Source: DASRHY01 sp046765875 (GTDB taxonomy: Bacteria; Actinomycetota; Actinomycetes; Propionibacteriales; Kribbellaceae). Taken from it: 35,883 bases of DNA. The notes beneath the pieces are model-generated. The model saw only the letters and a program-made list of their open reading frames with translations. It made no database searches and was not told the DNA's origin. The translations under genes were made by a program, and so were the position numbers. Shown here piece after piece: positions 6,917 to 14,956 of this stretch; the first letter of the stretch is position 1; each line of letters starts with the position of its first letter. The stretch lies in contig JBKPSJ010000408.1 of the NCBI GenBank assembly GCA_046765875.1, positions 1 to 35,883 on the forward strand, given 5' to 3'.

Positions 6917-8356
6917 TCATCCGGCCGGGTCGGACAACTCTTCCATCACTTCCGGGACGGAGAGGCTGGACGGAGCCGGGGTGCGCCGCGGGAACACGAC
7001 CGCGGCCGTCACTGCGCCGAAGGCTGCGATGCCGAAAATCACCCAGTACGCGGCGTGGAATGCGTCCAACGCGACCGGTCCGGCGATCACGTCGGAGCGT
7101 GAGATGAGGATCGTCGACACGGCGGCGATGCCGACCGCGCCGCCGATCTCACGCATGGTCTCGATCAGCCCGGAGGCCAGACCGGTCACCGAGTGCTCGA
7201 CACCGGACAGGGCCGCGATCTGGGCGGCCGGGGCGGCAAGTCCACCGGCCAGCCCGGCCAGCAGCAGTGCCGGCAGCACGTCGGTCGGGTAATGCCCTCC
7301 GGCCGGGATCCGTGTCAGCAACAGCACGGCGACCGCGAGGAGGGAGTTGCCCGCGATCAGCAGGCGCCGCACGCCCACCACGGCGACGAGCTTTGCGCCC
7401 GTCATCGCGGCCGCCACGAATGACATCACGGTTGTGGCGAGCCAGGCGATGCCGGTCCGCGTCGCCGAGTAACGCAGCACCTCCTGCATCAGCAGCGAAC
7501 CAAGGAAGATGTACGAAAGCACCGCCCCGAATGTGAAGAATGCCGTGAGGTTCGCCGCCACCAGTGTGCGGTTGCGCAGCGCTGCCGCGGGCACGAGTGG
7601 AGACCGGGACCGAGCTTCGATCAGTACGAATGCGGACAGCATCACGGCGGAGGCCACGAGCAGTCCGAGCGTCCACCCCGAACCCCACTGGTGCTCGGCA
7701 CCCCGGTCGAGTGCGTAGACGAGCAGGACCAGACCGGAGGTCGCGGTAACAGCGCCGGCGATATCGAATCGACCGTCACGGCGGCCGTTGTGAGCGTCGG
7801 CGAGCAGGAAGACGGTCGCCGCTGCCATCAGCAGCACGCCGATCGGCACGTTGATGAGGAAGACCCAGCGCCAGCCCGCGTTATCGGTGATCAGTCCACT
7901 CGCGATCACCCCCACCGATGCCGAGATCCCGGTGACGGCGCCGAAGATCCCGATGGCGCGATTGCGTTCGGCACCTTCGGTGAAGGTCACGGCCAGGATC
8001 GACAGTGCCGCCGGCGGGAGCAGCGCTGCCCCGAAGCCCTGCAGGGCGCGGGCACCGATCAGCGGTTCGGCGGATCCGGCCAGGCCCGCGAGGAGCGAGG
8101 CGGCCGTGAACAGCGCTAATCCCGTCAGCAGCATGCGTCGACGGCCCAGGAGGTCGGCGAGCCGGCCGCCGAGCAGCACGAAGCCGCCGAGCATGAGGCC
8201 GTACGCGATGACGATCCACTGCAAGGTGCTCTGCTCGATGCCGAGATCTCGCTGGATCGACGGCAGGGCGACGTTCACGATCGCGATGTCGAGGACGACC
8301 ATGAACTGCGCCGCGCACGCCAGTGCCAGCACAATTCCCTTGTTGGTGCTTGCCAT
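6917..8356 (-). CDS. MFS transporter, DHA2 (14-TM drug:H+ antiporter) family (479 aa)
   Basis: This is an inner-membrane exporter of the EmrB/QacA type. TM1 carries the antiporter signature LDIAIVNVALPSIQRDL (motif D1-like). Motif A follows (GGRLADLLGRRRMLLTG), and motif C is in TM5 (GAVTGISASVGVIASG). About 14 hydrophobic segments fill the 479 residues, as expected for DHA2. The ATG at 8356 has AAGGAG 6 bases upstream; the GTG at 8371 lies just before that site and is rejected. The reductase gene ends 11 bases upstream, so the two are one operon. The AraC gene follows 68 bases downstream. The likely role is proton-driven export of a toxic small molecule; the substrate is unknown. Confidence 0.92.
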   Translation of the reverse strand: MASTNKGIVLALACAAQFMVVLDIAIVNVALPSIQRDLGIEQSTLQWIVIAYGLMLGGFVLLGGRLADLLGRRRMLLTGLALFTAASLLAGLAGSAEPLIGARALQGFGAALLPPAALSILAVTFTEGAERNRAIGIFGAVTGISASVGVIASGLITDNAGWRWVFLINVPIGVLLMAAATVFLLADAHNGRRDGRFDIAGAVTATSGLVLLVYALDRGAEHQWGSGWTLGLLVASAVMLSAFVLIEARSRSPLVPAAALRNRTLVAANLTAFFTFGAVLSYIFLGSLLMQEVLRYSATRTGIAWLATTVMSFVAAAMTGAKLVAVVGVRRLLIAGNSLLAVAVLLLTRIPAGGHYPTDVLPALLLAGLAGGLAAPAAQIAALSGVEHSVTGLASGLIETMREIGGAVGIAAVSTILISRSDVIAGPVALDAFHAAYWVIFGIAAFGAVTAAVVFPRRTPAPSSLSVPEVMEELSDPAG

Positions 8357-8367
8357 CGTGGGCTCCT

Positions 8368-8943
8368 TCACGCGTCGCGGGCCGGCCGGAAGATGAGGTA
8401 CGCGAGGTCGTCGACGGTGCGGGTTTCGACCAGACGCATGTGAATCACATCGCCGGCCTCGTCGAACAGCCGCTCGCCGGCGCCGAGAACCACCGGGTAG
8501 ACCATCAGCCGCAGTTCGTCGACGAGATCGTGCTCGAGCAGCGCGCGAACGAGCCGGATGCTGGCGGGGACGGCGATGTCCCCGGTCGTGTCTTCCTTCA
8601 GCTTCGAGACAGCGGCCACGACGTCGCCCGTCAGGACGGTCGTGTTGTTCCAGTCGGGATCGCGCAGGGTGGCGGACACCACGTACTTGGGCTTGCTGTT
8701 CAGCCGGTCCGCCAGGGCGCCACCGCGAGCCGGCCAGCGGGCGGCGAAGAACTCGTAGCTGCGTCGCCCCAGGAGTAAGGCCTCGGTGCTCAGCGCCTCG
8801 TCGAGCGCGACCTTGGCCGCCGCGTCGCGACCCCGGTCACCGATCCGGCCGATCCAGCCGCCGCGCGCGAAGCCTTCGGAACCGCTCGGGTCCTCGACGA
8901 CTCCGTCGAGCGTCACGTTCTCGCTGACGATGATCCGTCCCAT
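8368..8943 (-). CDS. Dihydrofolate reductase-like / RibD C-terminal domain protein (191 aa)
   Basis: The protein starts GRIIVSENVTLDGVVEDPSG and contains LLLGRRSYEFF, the NADPH-binding region KYVVSATL, and the closing block LVDELRLMVYPVVLGAGERLF. This is the signature of the RibD-C family (YwjB/YyaP-like reductases). The family is common in actinobacteria next to regulators and is not the housekeeping folate enzyme. A strong ribosome binding site (GAAGGAGAGG) precedes the ATG at 8943; the frame is open further upstream, but that extension crosses the divergent promoter region and is rejected. It is the first gene of the unit with the exporter and diverges from a sigma-factor gene across a perfect inverted repeat. 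Its substrate is unknown. Confidence 0.88.
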   Translation of the reverse strand: MGRIIVSENVTLDGVVEDPSGSEGFARGGWIGRIGDRGRDAAAKVALDEALSTEALLLGRRSYEFFAARWPARGGALADRLNSKPKYVVSATLRDPDWNNTTVLTGDVVAAVSKLKEDTTGDIAVPASIRLVRALLEHDLVDELRLMVYPVVLGAGERLFDEAGDVIHMRLVETRTVDDLAYLIFRPARDA

Positions 8944-9005
8944 CGTGATCCTCTCCTTCGTGGACGTACTTTGTTCACGCTGATGTAGAGATCGCGCGAC
9001 CGGGA

Positions 9006-9032
9006 AACTGGGCGGGTTCGGACCGCCCAGTT
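9006..9032. promoter_or_regulatory. Perfect 10-bp inverted repeat between divergent reductase and sigma genes
   Basis: AACTGGGCGG (9006-9015) and CCGCCCAGTT (9023-9032) are exact inverted copies with a 7-base spacer. The site lies 27 bases before the sigma ATG and 62 bases before the reductase ATG. There is no T-run. It is placed to be a shared operator, or a hairpin in the leader of one of the two genes. Confidence 0.5.
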
Positions 9033-9059
9033 CGACGCTCGAGAAACGTCGGTACGAGC

Positions 9060-10097
9060 ATGGGATTGCGTGAGGTGGGTGACACGACAGTGAGCGGCGA
9101 CCTGATGTCCCGGGCTCAGGCCGGCGACGGTGACGCGTTCCGTGAGCTGGCCGAGCCGTACCGGCGGGAGTTGCTGGTGCACTGCTACCGGATGCTCGGG
9201 TCCTTCCAGGACGCCGAAGACGCCCTGCAGGACACCCTGCTGTCGGCCTGGAAGGGCTTCGGAGGGTACGAGGGGCGCGCCTCACTGCGCACCTGGCTGT
9301 ACCGGATCGCGACCAACCGGTGTCTCGATGCGCGGCGCTCAGCCACCCGGCGCCCGGCCAAGGAGTGGAACGTGCCCAATGTCGAACCGCCCGAGCCGAC
9401 CCGGCTCGGCGAAGTGGTCTGGCTCGAGCCGATACCGAACGACCTGCTCGAGGGTGCGATCGACGTACCGCTCGGCCCGGAGGCCCGCTACGAGCAGACC
9501 GAGTCGATCTCGCTGGCCTTCGTGACCGCCCTGCAGGTCTTGCCGCCCCGCCAGATCGCCGTGCTGATCCTGCGCGACGTGCTCGGATTCCACGCGAACG
9601 AGGCGGCCGGAATGCTGGACTCGACCGTCGAGTCCGTCAACAGCGCCCTCAAGCGAGCCCGGGCCACACTGCAGCGCCGGCAGCCGCGTGTGGCCGAAAC
9701 CGAACCCGCTCCAGCGGCGAGGTCAGCCGCCGAGGACGCGATCGTGTCGAAGTTCGTGCAGGCCTGGGAGTCCGCCGACGTCGACGGGATCGTCGACCTG
9801 CTCACCGACGACGCCTTCGTCTCGATGCCACCGATGCCGTTTGAGTACGAGGGCCGAGACCTCGTGGGCCGATTCTGTGCCAGCATCTTCCGCGCGGGCC
9901 GCAGGTTCGACCTCGTCCCGACGCGGGCCAACGGCCAGCCGGCGTTCGGTGCCTATCTGCGCGGCGCCGACGGCGTCAGCCACGGGATGGGCCTGTTCGT
10001 GCTCACACTCGCCGGCGACCGCGTCTGCGCGATGACCCGCTTCGAGAACAGCGTGCTGGCGTCCTTCGGACTGCCGCGATCCATCCCGAGCCGATAG
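9060..10097 (+). CDS. ECF RNA polymerase sigma factor, SigG-like, with SnoaL-like C-terminal domain (second paralogue)
   Basis: It is built like the sigma factor at 2287. Region 2 (about 15-95) has EPYRRELLVHCYRMLGSFQD and RTWLYRIATNRCLD. Region 4 (about 160-210) has LPPRQIAVLILRDV then an HTH (ANEAAGMLDSTVESVNSALKRARATL). A SnoaL/NTF2-like domain fills about 225-340. Both proteins have the same length (345 aa), both carry WLEPIP in the linker and both have ANGQP in the C-terminal domain, so they are paralogues. The start is uncertain: ATG 9060 gives a natural N-terminus, while GTG 9090 has a purine-rich GAGGTGGG stretch upstream. No anti-sigma gene is adjacent. The divergent reductase-exporter unit is a plausible target (inference). 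Confidence 0.88.
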   Translation: MGLREVGDTTVSGDLMSRAQAGDGDAFRELAEPYRRELLVHCYRMLGSFQDAEDALQDTLLSAWKGFGGYEGRASLRTWLYRIATNRCLDARRSATRRPAKEWNVPNVEPPEPTRLGEVVWLEPIPNDLLEGAIDVPLGPEARYEQTESISLAFVTALQVLPPRQIAVLILRDVLGFHANEAAGMLDSTVESVNSALKRARATLQRRQPRVAETEPAPAARSAAEDAIVSKFVQAWESADVDGIVDLLTDDAFVSMPPMPFEYEGRDLVGRFCASIFRAGRRFDLVPTRANGQPAFGAYLRGADGVSHGMGLFVLTLAGDRVCAMTRFENSVLASFGLPRSIPSR

Positions 10098-10104
10098 CCG
10101 TCGG

Positions 10105-11346
10105 TCAGATGTGGAGGAGGGACTCGGGGGTGGCTGCGGGTGGGGCCACGAGGGTCCAGTCGTTGAACTGCATGCGGAACAGGTACCAGAGGCCGTCGGC
10201 ACCGAGGCGGAGTTGAGTGCGCCCAGCGGTAGCGCGATTGGCTTCGATGGACACCGGGACCGCTGATCCAAGGGCTCGGCGCGCTTCGTCCATCGCCGCG
10301 GGGTCGACGTCGACCGGTTCGCGGGTGATGGCAAGACCTGCGGCGCCGGCCTCGCGCCACGCGATTGCCCAGGTGGTCAGGGTGCGAGCCGCGATTCCGG
10401 CGCGGTGCGCGAGGTCGGCCAGGTCGGTGGTGCCGAGAACGCGCGAGGCGTGCCGGGCCAGGTCCTCGTCGCGGCTGAGCGTCAGACCGCCGTCGCCGTC
10501 GCCCGCCGCCAGTTCCCAGGCCCGGCGGGTGGCGTCGGTCGCCAGCGCGATCAGGCCGTGTGCGTCGATCTCGGCCGGCGGGTCGAGTGCGAGCACGACC
10601 GCCGGAACGCCTGGCTTGGCCGCAGGCAGCGGCGCTCGCGGGATCTCCGGGCGGTCGGTGCGTGCGTAGGCCTGTTTTGCAGGTATGCCGGGCACCCGCT
10701 CGCGACGTACGACCTCCCCTGGGGTCTTACGCCGCTCCCTGAGCGCGGCCAGTAATTCGGACCGACCTCGACCGCGTAGCTGCAACAAAGCGAACGGGTC
10801 GGCATCGAGTTCGTCGGCCAGCAGGTAGCAGACGGCGGCCGCGTGCTTGCACGGATTCGCGAAGTCCGGGCACGAGCACGACAGCTGGATGTCGCCAGAC
10901 GAGGGCAGCAACTCCAGCCCTGCCGCGCGTACGTCGTCCACCACCCCGGGCGGCAACTCGCCGTCGATGAGCGCCGCCACCCGGCCGACCTGTGCGGACA
11001 CGACGTCGAGTACCGCGTCCCATTCGTCGTCGGAGAACACCTTGGTCCGGACCGAGACCGCGTACGGGTCGCGCCGGCTGCCCTGGACGGCCGCGCTGAC
11101 CAGGCCTGGCTCGACGGTGTGCTCGAGGACGCTGCCGCGGCGGGCGTACGACTTGCCGCGGCCGAGCCGGTTCGGGTCCAGCCGGGCGCGGTGTTCCAGC
11201 GCTTCGAGCCAGGCTCGGCCCCACCAGGTCGTACCGAAACCGCGCCGCGCACCCGCTCCGCGTGCCGGCGGCAACGCGTGGCTCGGCTCATCATCAAGCC
11301 ACCACGGCCCGCGCCGCGGCGCGTCATCATCCGGAGCCGGGGTCAT
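10105..11346 (-). CDS. SWIM zinc-finger protein (413 aa), partner of the SNF2 helicase
   Basis: The zinc motif CxCx(n)CxH is complete: Cys157, Cys159, Cys166 and His168 in LSCSCPDFANPCKHAAAV. The N-terminus contains the conserved FGTTWWGRAWLEALE block seen in bacterial SWIM proteins encoded next to SNF2 helicases. SWIM domains bind nucleic acid or protein. The C-terminal region (about 250-413) includes an HTH-like stretch (HRAGIAARTLTTWAIAWREAG). Its ATG overlaps the helicase stop by four bases (ATGA, 11343-11346), so translation is coupled and the two proteins probably form a complex. The frame stays open far upstream inside the helicase gene, but that is a shadow. It converges with the sigma gene with a 7-base gap. 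Confidence 0.9.
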   Translation of the reverse strand: MTPAPDDDAPRRGPWWLDDEPSHALPPARGAGARRGFGTTWWGRAWLEALEHRARLDPNRLGRGKSYARRGSVLEHTVEPGLVSAAVQGSRRDPYAVSVRTKVFSDDEWDAVLDVVSAQVGRVAALIDGELPPGVVDDVRAAGLELLPSSGDIQLSCSCPDFANPCKHAAAVCYLLADELDADPFALLQLRGRGRSELLAALRERRKTPGEVVRRERVPGIPAKQAYARTDRPEIPRAPLPAAKPGVPAVVLALDPPAEIDAHGLIALATDATRRAWELAAGDGDGGLTLSRDEDLARHASRVLGTTDLADLAHRAGIAARTLTTWAIAWREAGAAGLAITREPVDVDPAAMDEARRALGSAVPVSIEANRATAGRTQLRLGADGLWYLFRMQFNDWTLVAPPAATPESLLHI

Positions 11347-14060
11347 CGCGGGCCGCCCAGCTTGACGAGGTCCTCGAGCTCGGCGTCGGACAGTTCGCCG
11401 ATCCAGGCCTCGCCCGAGCCGACGACGCTCGCCGCCAGCTCGCGCTTGGACTCGATCACCGCCGCGATCCGGTCCTCCAGCGTGCCCTCGGTGATCAGCC
11501 GGTGCACCTGGACCGGCTTGTCCTGCCCGATCCGGTATGCCCGGTCGGTGGCCTGGTCCTCGACCGCCGGGTTCCACCAGCGGTCGTAGTGCACGACGTG
11601 CGTCGCCCGCGTCAGCGTCAGCCCGACACCACCCGCCCTGAGCGACAGCAGGAACACCGGCGCCACCCCGGACTGGAACTCGTCCACCATCCGCTCGCGA
11701 TGCCGGACACCAGCGCCGCCGTGCAGGAAGAGCGTCTGTACGCCGCGCGCACTCAGGTGCGACTCGATCAGCCGGCACATCTCGACGTACTGGCTGAACA
11801 CGAGCACGGACTCGCCCTCCGCCAGGATGACGTCGAGCAGTTCGTCCAGCGCGGCGAGCTTGCCGGACCGCCGGAGGAGCGGGCCGCGTTCCTTGAGGAA
11901 CTGCGCCGGGTGGTTGCAGATCTGCTTGAGCTGGGTGAGCAGGCCGAGCACCAGTCCCTGCCGGACGATGCCCTCGGTGTCCTGGATCTTGGCCATCGTC
12001 TCGCTGACCACCGCCTGGTACAGCGTGCCCTGCTCGGTGGTGAGCGGTACGACGACGTCGTTCTCCGTCTTCGGCGGGAGCTCCGGCGCGATGCCGGGGT
12101 CGGACTTGCGGCGGCGCAGCAGGAACGGCCGGGTGACCTTGGCCAGCCGCTCGGTGGCGTCCGGGTCGCGGTACCGCTCGACCGGTACGGCGACCTCGTG
12201 CCGGAACCGGTCCAGCGGGCCGAGCAGGCCCGGTGTCGCCCAGTCGAGGATGGACCACAGCTCCGACAGCCTGTTCTCGACCGGCGTGCCGGTCAGGGCC
12301 AGACGGGTTGCAGCGTTCAGGGTCCGGATCGCATGCGCCGTCCGGGACAGCGGGTTCTTCGCGTGCTGTGCCTCGTCGGCGACCGCCAGGCCGAACTCGG
12401 TCGCGGCCAGCAGCCGGTGGTCCTGGCGAACCACGCCGTACGTCGTGAGCACGACCTCGTCCGGGTGCACGTCGTCGAGGTGCCGGCCACCGCCGTGATA
12501 GCGCCGCCTCGGTACGTGCGGGGCGAACCGGGTCAGCTCGCGCTCCCAGGTGCCGAGCAGCGACGACGGGCAGATCACAAGCGTCGGCATCCCCCTGGCC
12601 CGGTACAGATGCAGCGCGATCACCTGGATCGTCTTGCCCAGACCCATGTCATCGGCGAGGCAGCCGCCGAGCCCGATGTCGGCGAGGTGGTTCATCCACG
12701 CCACACCACGGCGCTGATAGTCGCGCAGGGTCGCGTTCAGCCCGGCCACCGCCGGCAGGTCTGCCGCCTCGGCGCCGCCCCGGAGCCGGTCGGCCAGATC
12801 GGCAAGCCGGTCGTCGGTACGGAAGTCGACCAGTTCGCCGTCGACTTCGAGCTCGCCGGTGAGCGCGGCGGCCAGCGCCTCGACACCGGACAGCCGGCGC
12901 TTCTGGCGGCGGCGCAGTTTCGCGACCAGTGCCTGGTCGACCCGGATCCAGCGGCCACGCATCCGTATCACCGGCCGCTTCGCCTCCGCGAGCGCGGCGA
13001 TCTCGGCCTCGGTCAGGGTCTGGCCGTCCAGGGTCGGCTGCCAGCTGAAGCTGAGCATCTCGGACAGGCTGAAGTCCGGGCTGGTGACCGCGCCCGGCGT
13101 CGGCGTCGCGGTCGCCCGCAGTCGCATGCCACCGCTGAACAGATCCGCCGGCCAGAGCACCTCGATCCCGGCGTCCTCCAACGTGCTGCCGTCGGTGATC
13201 AGCTGCTCGAGCTCGTCGTCGTCGACGGGCAGATCGACTGGTGCCGACGCCCGCAGTGCGCGTTCGAGCGGCGGCCAGACCCGGCCGCCGCGGCGCAAGG
13301 CGAGCAGCAGGTCGGTCTCGGCCCGTTGGCCGAGCGCCTGCAAGACCGCTGCCGGCTGTTGCCACATCTCCGCCACGTCGACGAGCAGGCTCGGGTCGGT
13401 TCCGCTGCGAAGCTGGAAAACCGCACGGAACGCGTCCTCGTCCTCCTCGGGCGGCTCGATCCGCAGCACCAGCCGGGCCGCGTTCTCCGACTGCTCGGCC
13501 GCGGTCAGCCAGTCGGCCGGGCCGTCCAGCGTCCGGGGCTCGACGGCGGCGAACGCAGTCCCTCGCGAGACCAGCTCCGCGGCTGGGGTCCGGACCAGGG
13601 TGTCGGCGATGGCATCCCAGTAGCGGCGTACCAGATCCTGCGGGTCGTGCAGACGCAGCGGACGGGTGCCGTGAAGGCCGAGTGCGTGCGCCTGTGGTGG
13701 CATCGCGTCGGCCAGACCGCGCAGCCAGGCGTGGTCGTCGGGGTCGAGCGGGCCGACCCGCCACGCGCCGTACCCGCTCTCGGTCCTCGCCGGGGCCAGC
13801 CGGCCGCGCGCGATCAGGCCGAGCCCGGCCAGCGCCGCCGCGGACCAGGCCCGCAGACTGTCCGACGTCATGGCGTCGGCCGAGCCGGTCAGCAGGTCGA
13901 GCGACGCCGCGACCGACAGCAGCCGGGCCGGGACCTTGCGGCGACCGGCGGGCAGTACGAGCTCGACCCGCTCGTCACCGGAACGGTCGCCCCACAGCGC
14001 CAGCCGGCCCGCCCTCGGCGGATCGGCCGGCAGGAACACCGCCTCGAGCTGGACGACCAT
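11343..14060 (-). CDS. SNF2/Rad54-family DNA helicase/translocase (905 aa)
   Basis: The C-terminal half is a complete SF2 SNF2 motor. Motif I is DDMGLGKTIQ (Lys476), motif II is DEAQ (562-565) and motif III-like LALTGTPVENRLSELWS follows. The helicase C domain has VLVFSQYVEMC, LSLRAGGVGLTLTRA and the arginine-finger motif DQATDRAYRIGQ. The N-terminal half (about 1-420) is a bacterial SNF2 N-terminal domain of unknown structure. Such enzymes are ATP-driven double-stranded DNA translocases; the mycobacterial relative is called HelZ. A small membrane protein gene ends 23 bases upstream, and the SWIM gene overlaps by 4 bases downstream. The role could be chromosome maintenance, repair or defence; the sequence does not decide. 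Confidence 0.92.
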   Translation of the reverse strand: MVVQLEAVFLPADPPRAGRLALWGDRSGDERVELVLPAGRRKVPARLLSVAASLDLLTGSADAMTSDSLRAWSAAALAGLGLIARGRLAPARTESGYGAWRVGPLDPDDHAWLRGLADAMPPQAHALGLHGTRPLRLHDPQDLVRRYWDAIADTLVRTPAAELVSRGTAFAAVEPRTLDGPADWLTAAEQSENAARLVLRIEPPEEDEDAFRAVFQLRSGTDPSLLVDVAEMWQQPAAVLQALGQRAETDLLLALRRGGRVWPPLERALRASAPVDLPVDDDELEQLITDGSTLEDAGIEVLWPADLFSGGMRLRATATPTPGAVTSPDFSLSEMLSFSWQPTLDGQTLTEAEIAALAEAKRPVIRMRGRWIRVDQALVAKLRRRQKRRLSGVEALAAALTGELEVDGELVDFRTDDRLADLADRLRGGAEAADLPAVAGLNATLRDYQRRGVAWMNHLADIGLGGCLADDMGLGKTIQVIALHLYRARGMPTLVICPSSLLGTWERELTRFAPHVPRRRYHGGGRHLDDVHPDEVVLTTYGVVRQDHRLLAATEFGLAVADEAQHAKNPLSRTAHAIRTLNAATRLALTGTPVENRLSELWSILDWATPGLLGPLDRFRHEVAVPVERYRDPDATERLAKVTRPFLLRRRKSDPGIAPELPPKTENDVVVPLTTEQGTLYQAVVSETMAKIQDTEGIVRQGLVLGLLTQLKQICNHPAQFLKERGPLLRRSGKLAALDELLDVILAEGESVLVFSQYVEMCRLIESHLSARGVQTLFLHGGAGVRHRERMVDEFQSGVAPVFLLSLRAGGVGLTLTRATHVVHYDRWWNPAVEDQATDRAYRIGQDKPVQVHRLITEGTLEDRIAAVIESKRELAASVVGSGEAWIGELSDAELEDLVKLGGPR

Positions 14061-14083
14061 CGCCCCAGCAATCTACGGGCCGG

Positions 14084-14239
14084 CTAGGACACATCCGCCT
14101 GATCGACACGGTCGCGGAGGCGCTGGCGGATCTCCTCGGGCGTGTAGGAGCGGCGCTTACGCTCCGAACGCGCCACCGCGATCCCGGTCGCCGCGACTCC
14201 GACAATGCCCGCGAGGCCTACCACCTTCCACCAGCGCAT
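14084..14239 (-). CDS. Small single-span membrane protein (51 aa)
   Basis: This short ORF encodes MRWWKVVGLAGIVGVAATG, continuing into a hydrophobic segment (about residues 5-23), then a basic cluster (RSERKRR) and an amphipathic tail with YTPEEIRQRLRDRV. The layout is N-terminal signal anchor with a short cytoplasmic helix, as in many tiny actinobacterial membrane proteins. It has a well-placed -10 hexamer 6 bases before the ATG, is transcribed into the helicase gene 23 bases on, and uses G/C-ending codons throughout. No function is known. It could tether or regulate the helicase-SWIM complex, but that is inference from operon position only. Confidence 0.75.
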   Translation of the reverse strand: MRWWKVVGLAGIVGVAATGIAVARSERKRRSYTPEEIRQRLRDRVDQADVS

Positions 14240-14256
14240 GCGCCTAGGCTACTGAA
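14240..14256. promoter_or_regulatory. Bidirectional promoter with overlapping -10 elements and two leaderless starts
   Basis: Plus strand: TAGGCT at 14245-14250, then 6 bases, then GTG 14257. Minus strand: TAGCCT at 14251-14246, then 6 bases, then ATG 14239. The two -10 hexamers overlap by five bases and sit on the palindrome GCCTAGGC. Only 17 bases separate the two start codons, so neither gene has room for a ribosome binding site. The symmetry is strong evidence for a divergent leaderless promoter. Confidence 0.65.
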
Positions 14257-14871
14257 GTGCTCACGCTCGACGAGGCGGTCGACCTGACGCGTACCGGAGA
14301 CCTGTGGCTGTTCCGGGGGAGCAGTGCCGCGGACCGGGCGATCCGGGTGACGACGAACAGCCCGGTGAACCACGTCGGGATGGCCGTGGTGATCGAGGAC
14401 CTGCCGCCGCTGATGTGGCATGCCGAGCTGGGCCGGTCGCTGCCGGACATGTGGTCCGGTAGCCACCACCGCGGCGTCCAGCTGCACGACCTGCGCGAAG
14501 CCGTACTGACCTGGGTGAACAGGTACGACCAGCGGGCCTGGCTCCGTCAGCTCGACCACCCGGTCAGCAGGCAGATGGAGGATGCGGTCCTCAAGACGAT
14601 CGCGCGATTGGACGGTACGCCGTTCCCGTCGACGGCCAGGCTGGCGAGCCGCTGGCTGCGTGGCCGCATTCCGATCGGCAAGATCAGCGACGCCCAACTG
14701 GAGACGGCGTACTGCGCGGAGGTCGTTGCGCTGACCTACCAGGCGATGGACCTGCTGCCGGCCGAGCGGCACCCGAACTGGTACGACCCGGGCAACTTCT
14801 GGAGCGGCGACGATCTGCAACTACGGCACGGCGCCCGCCTCGGCGACGAAATCGCCATCGACCTGCCGTAG
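14257..14871 (+). CDS. Permuted papain-fold (YiiX/NlpC-P60-like) protein (204 aa)
   Basis: The sequence has the circularly permuted cysteine-peptidase arrangement. An N-terminal strand DLWLFRG and the catalytic His39 in NHVGMAVV come first, and the catalytic Cys153 in AYCAEVVALTYQAM comes late. This order matches the YiiX/YaeF/poxvirus G6 group, whose members are predicted amidases or acyl-chain hydrolases. There is no signal peptide, so it acts in the cytoplasm or at the membrane face. The GTG start is preferred because a -10 hexamer sits 6 bases upstream and no ATG lies nearby. It diverges from the small membrane protein/SNF2/SWIM unit and may be co-regulated with it. The substrate is unknown. 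Confidence 0.75.
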   Translation: MLTLDEAVDLTRTGDLWLFRGSSAADRAIRVTTNSPVNHVGMAVVIEDLPPLMWHAELGRSLPDMWSGSHHRGVQLHDLREAVLTWVNRYDQRAWLRQLDHPVSRQMEDAVLKTIARLDGTPFPSTARLASRWLRGRIPIGKISDAQLETAYCAEVVALTYQAMDLLPAERHPNWYDPGNFWSGDDLQLRHGARLGDEIAIDLP

Positions 14872-14956
14872 GCGGCCGCGCGGGTCAGGTGGGGCCGCGG
14901 CTCGGCGGAGGCGGCGGCGGTCGGGGTAGCCGTGCGACATCCGCGAACTGCGGAAC

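Noticed and set aside
8944..9285. N-terminal extension of the RibD-like reductase through the divergent promoter region
   Set aside because: The extension is Arg/Pro-rich, runs through the inverted repeat and into the sigma gene. A strong ribosome binding site precedes the ATG at 8943.
10105..12258. Extension of the SWIM protein to 717 residues
   Set aside because: The extra N-terminal part is the helicase gene read in another frame and is Arg/Gly/Ala-rich. The ATG at 11346 gives a normal start with an ATGA overlap.
11262..14087. Very long open frame (941 codons) on the plus strand opposite the helicase
   Set aside because: It is antisense to a gene with a complete set of SNF2 motifs. The product is rich in Arg, Gln, Pro and His without recognisable motifs, as expected from a GC-rich shadow frame.
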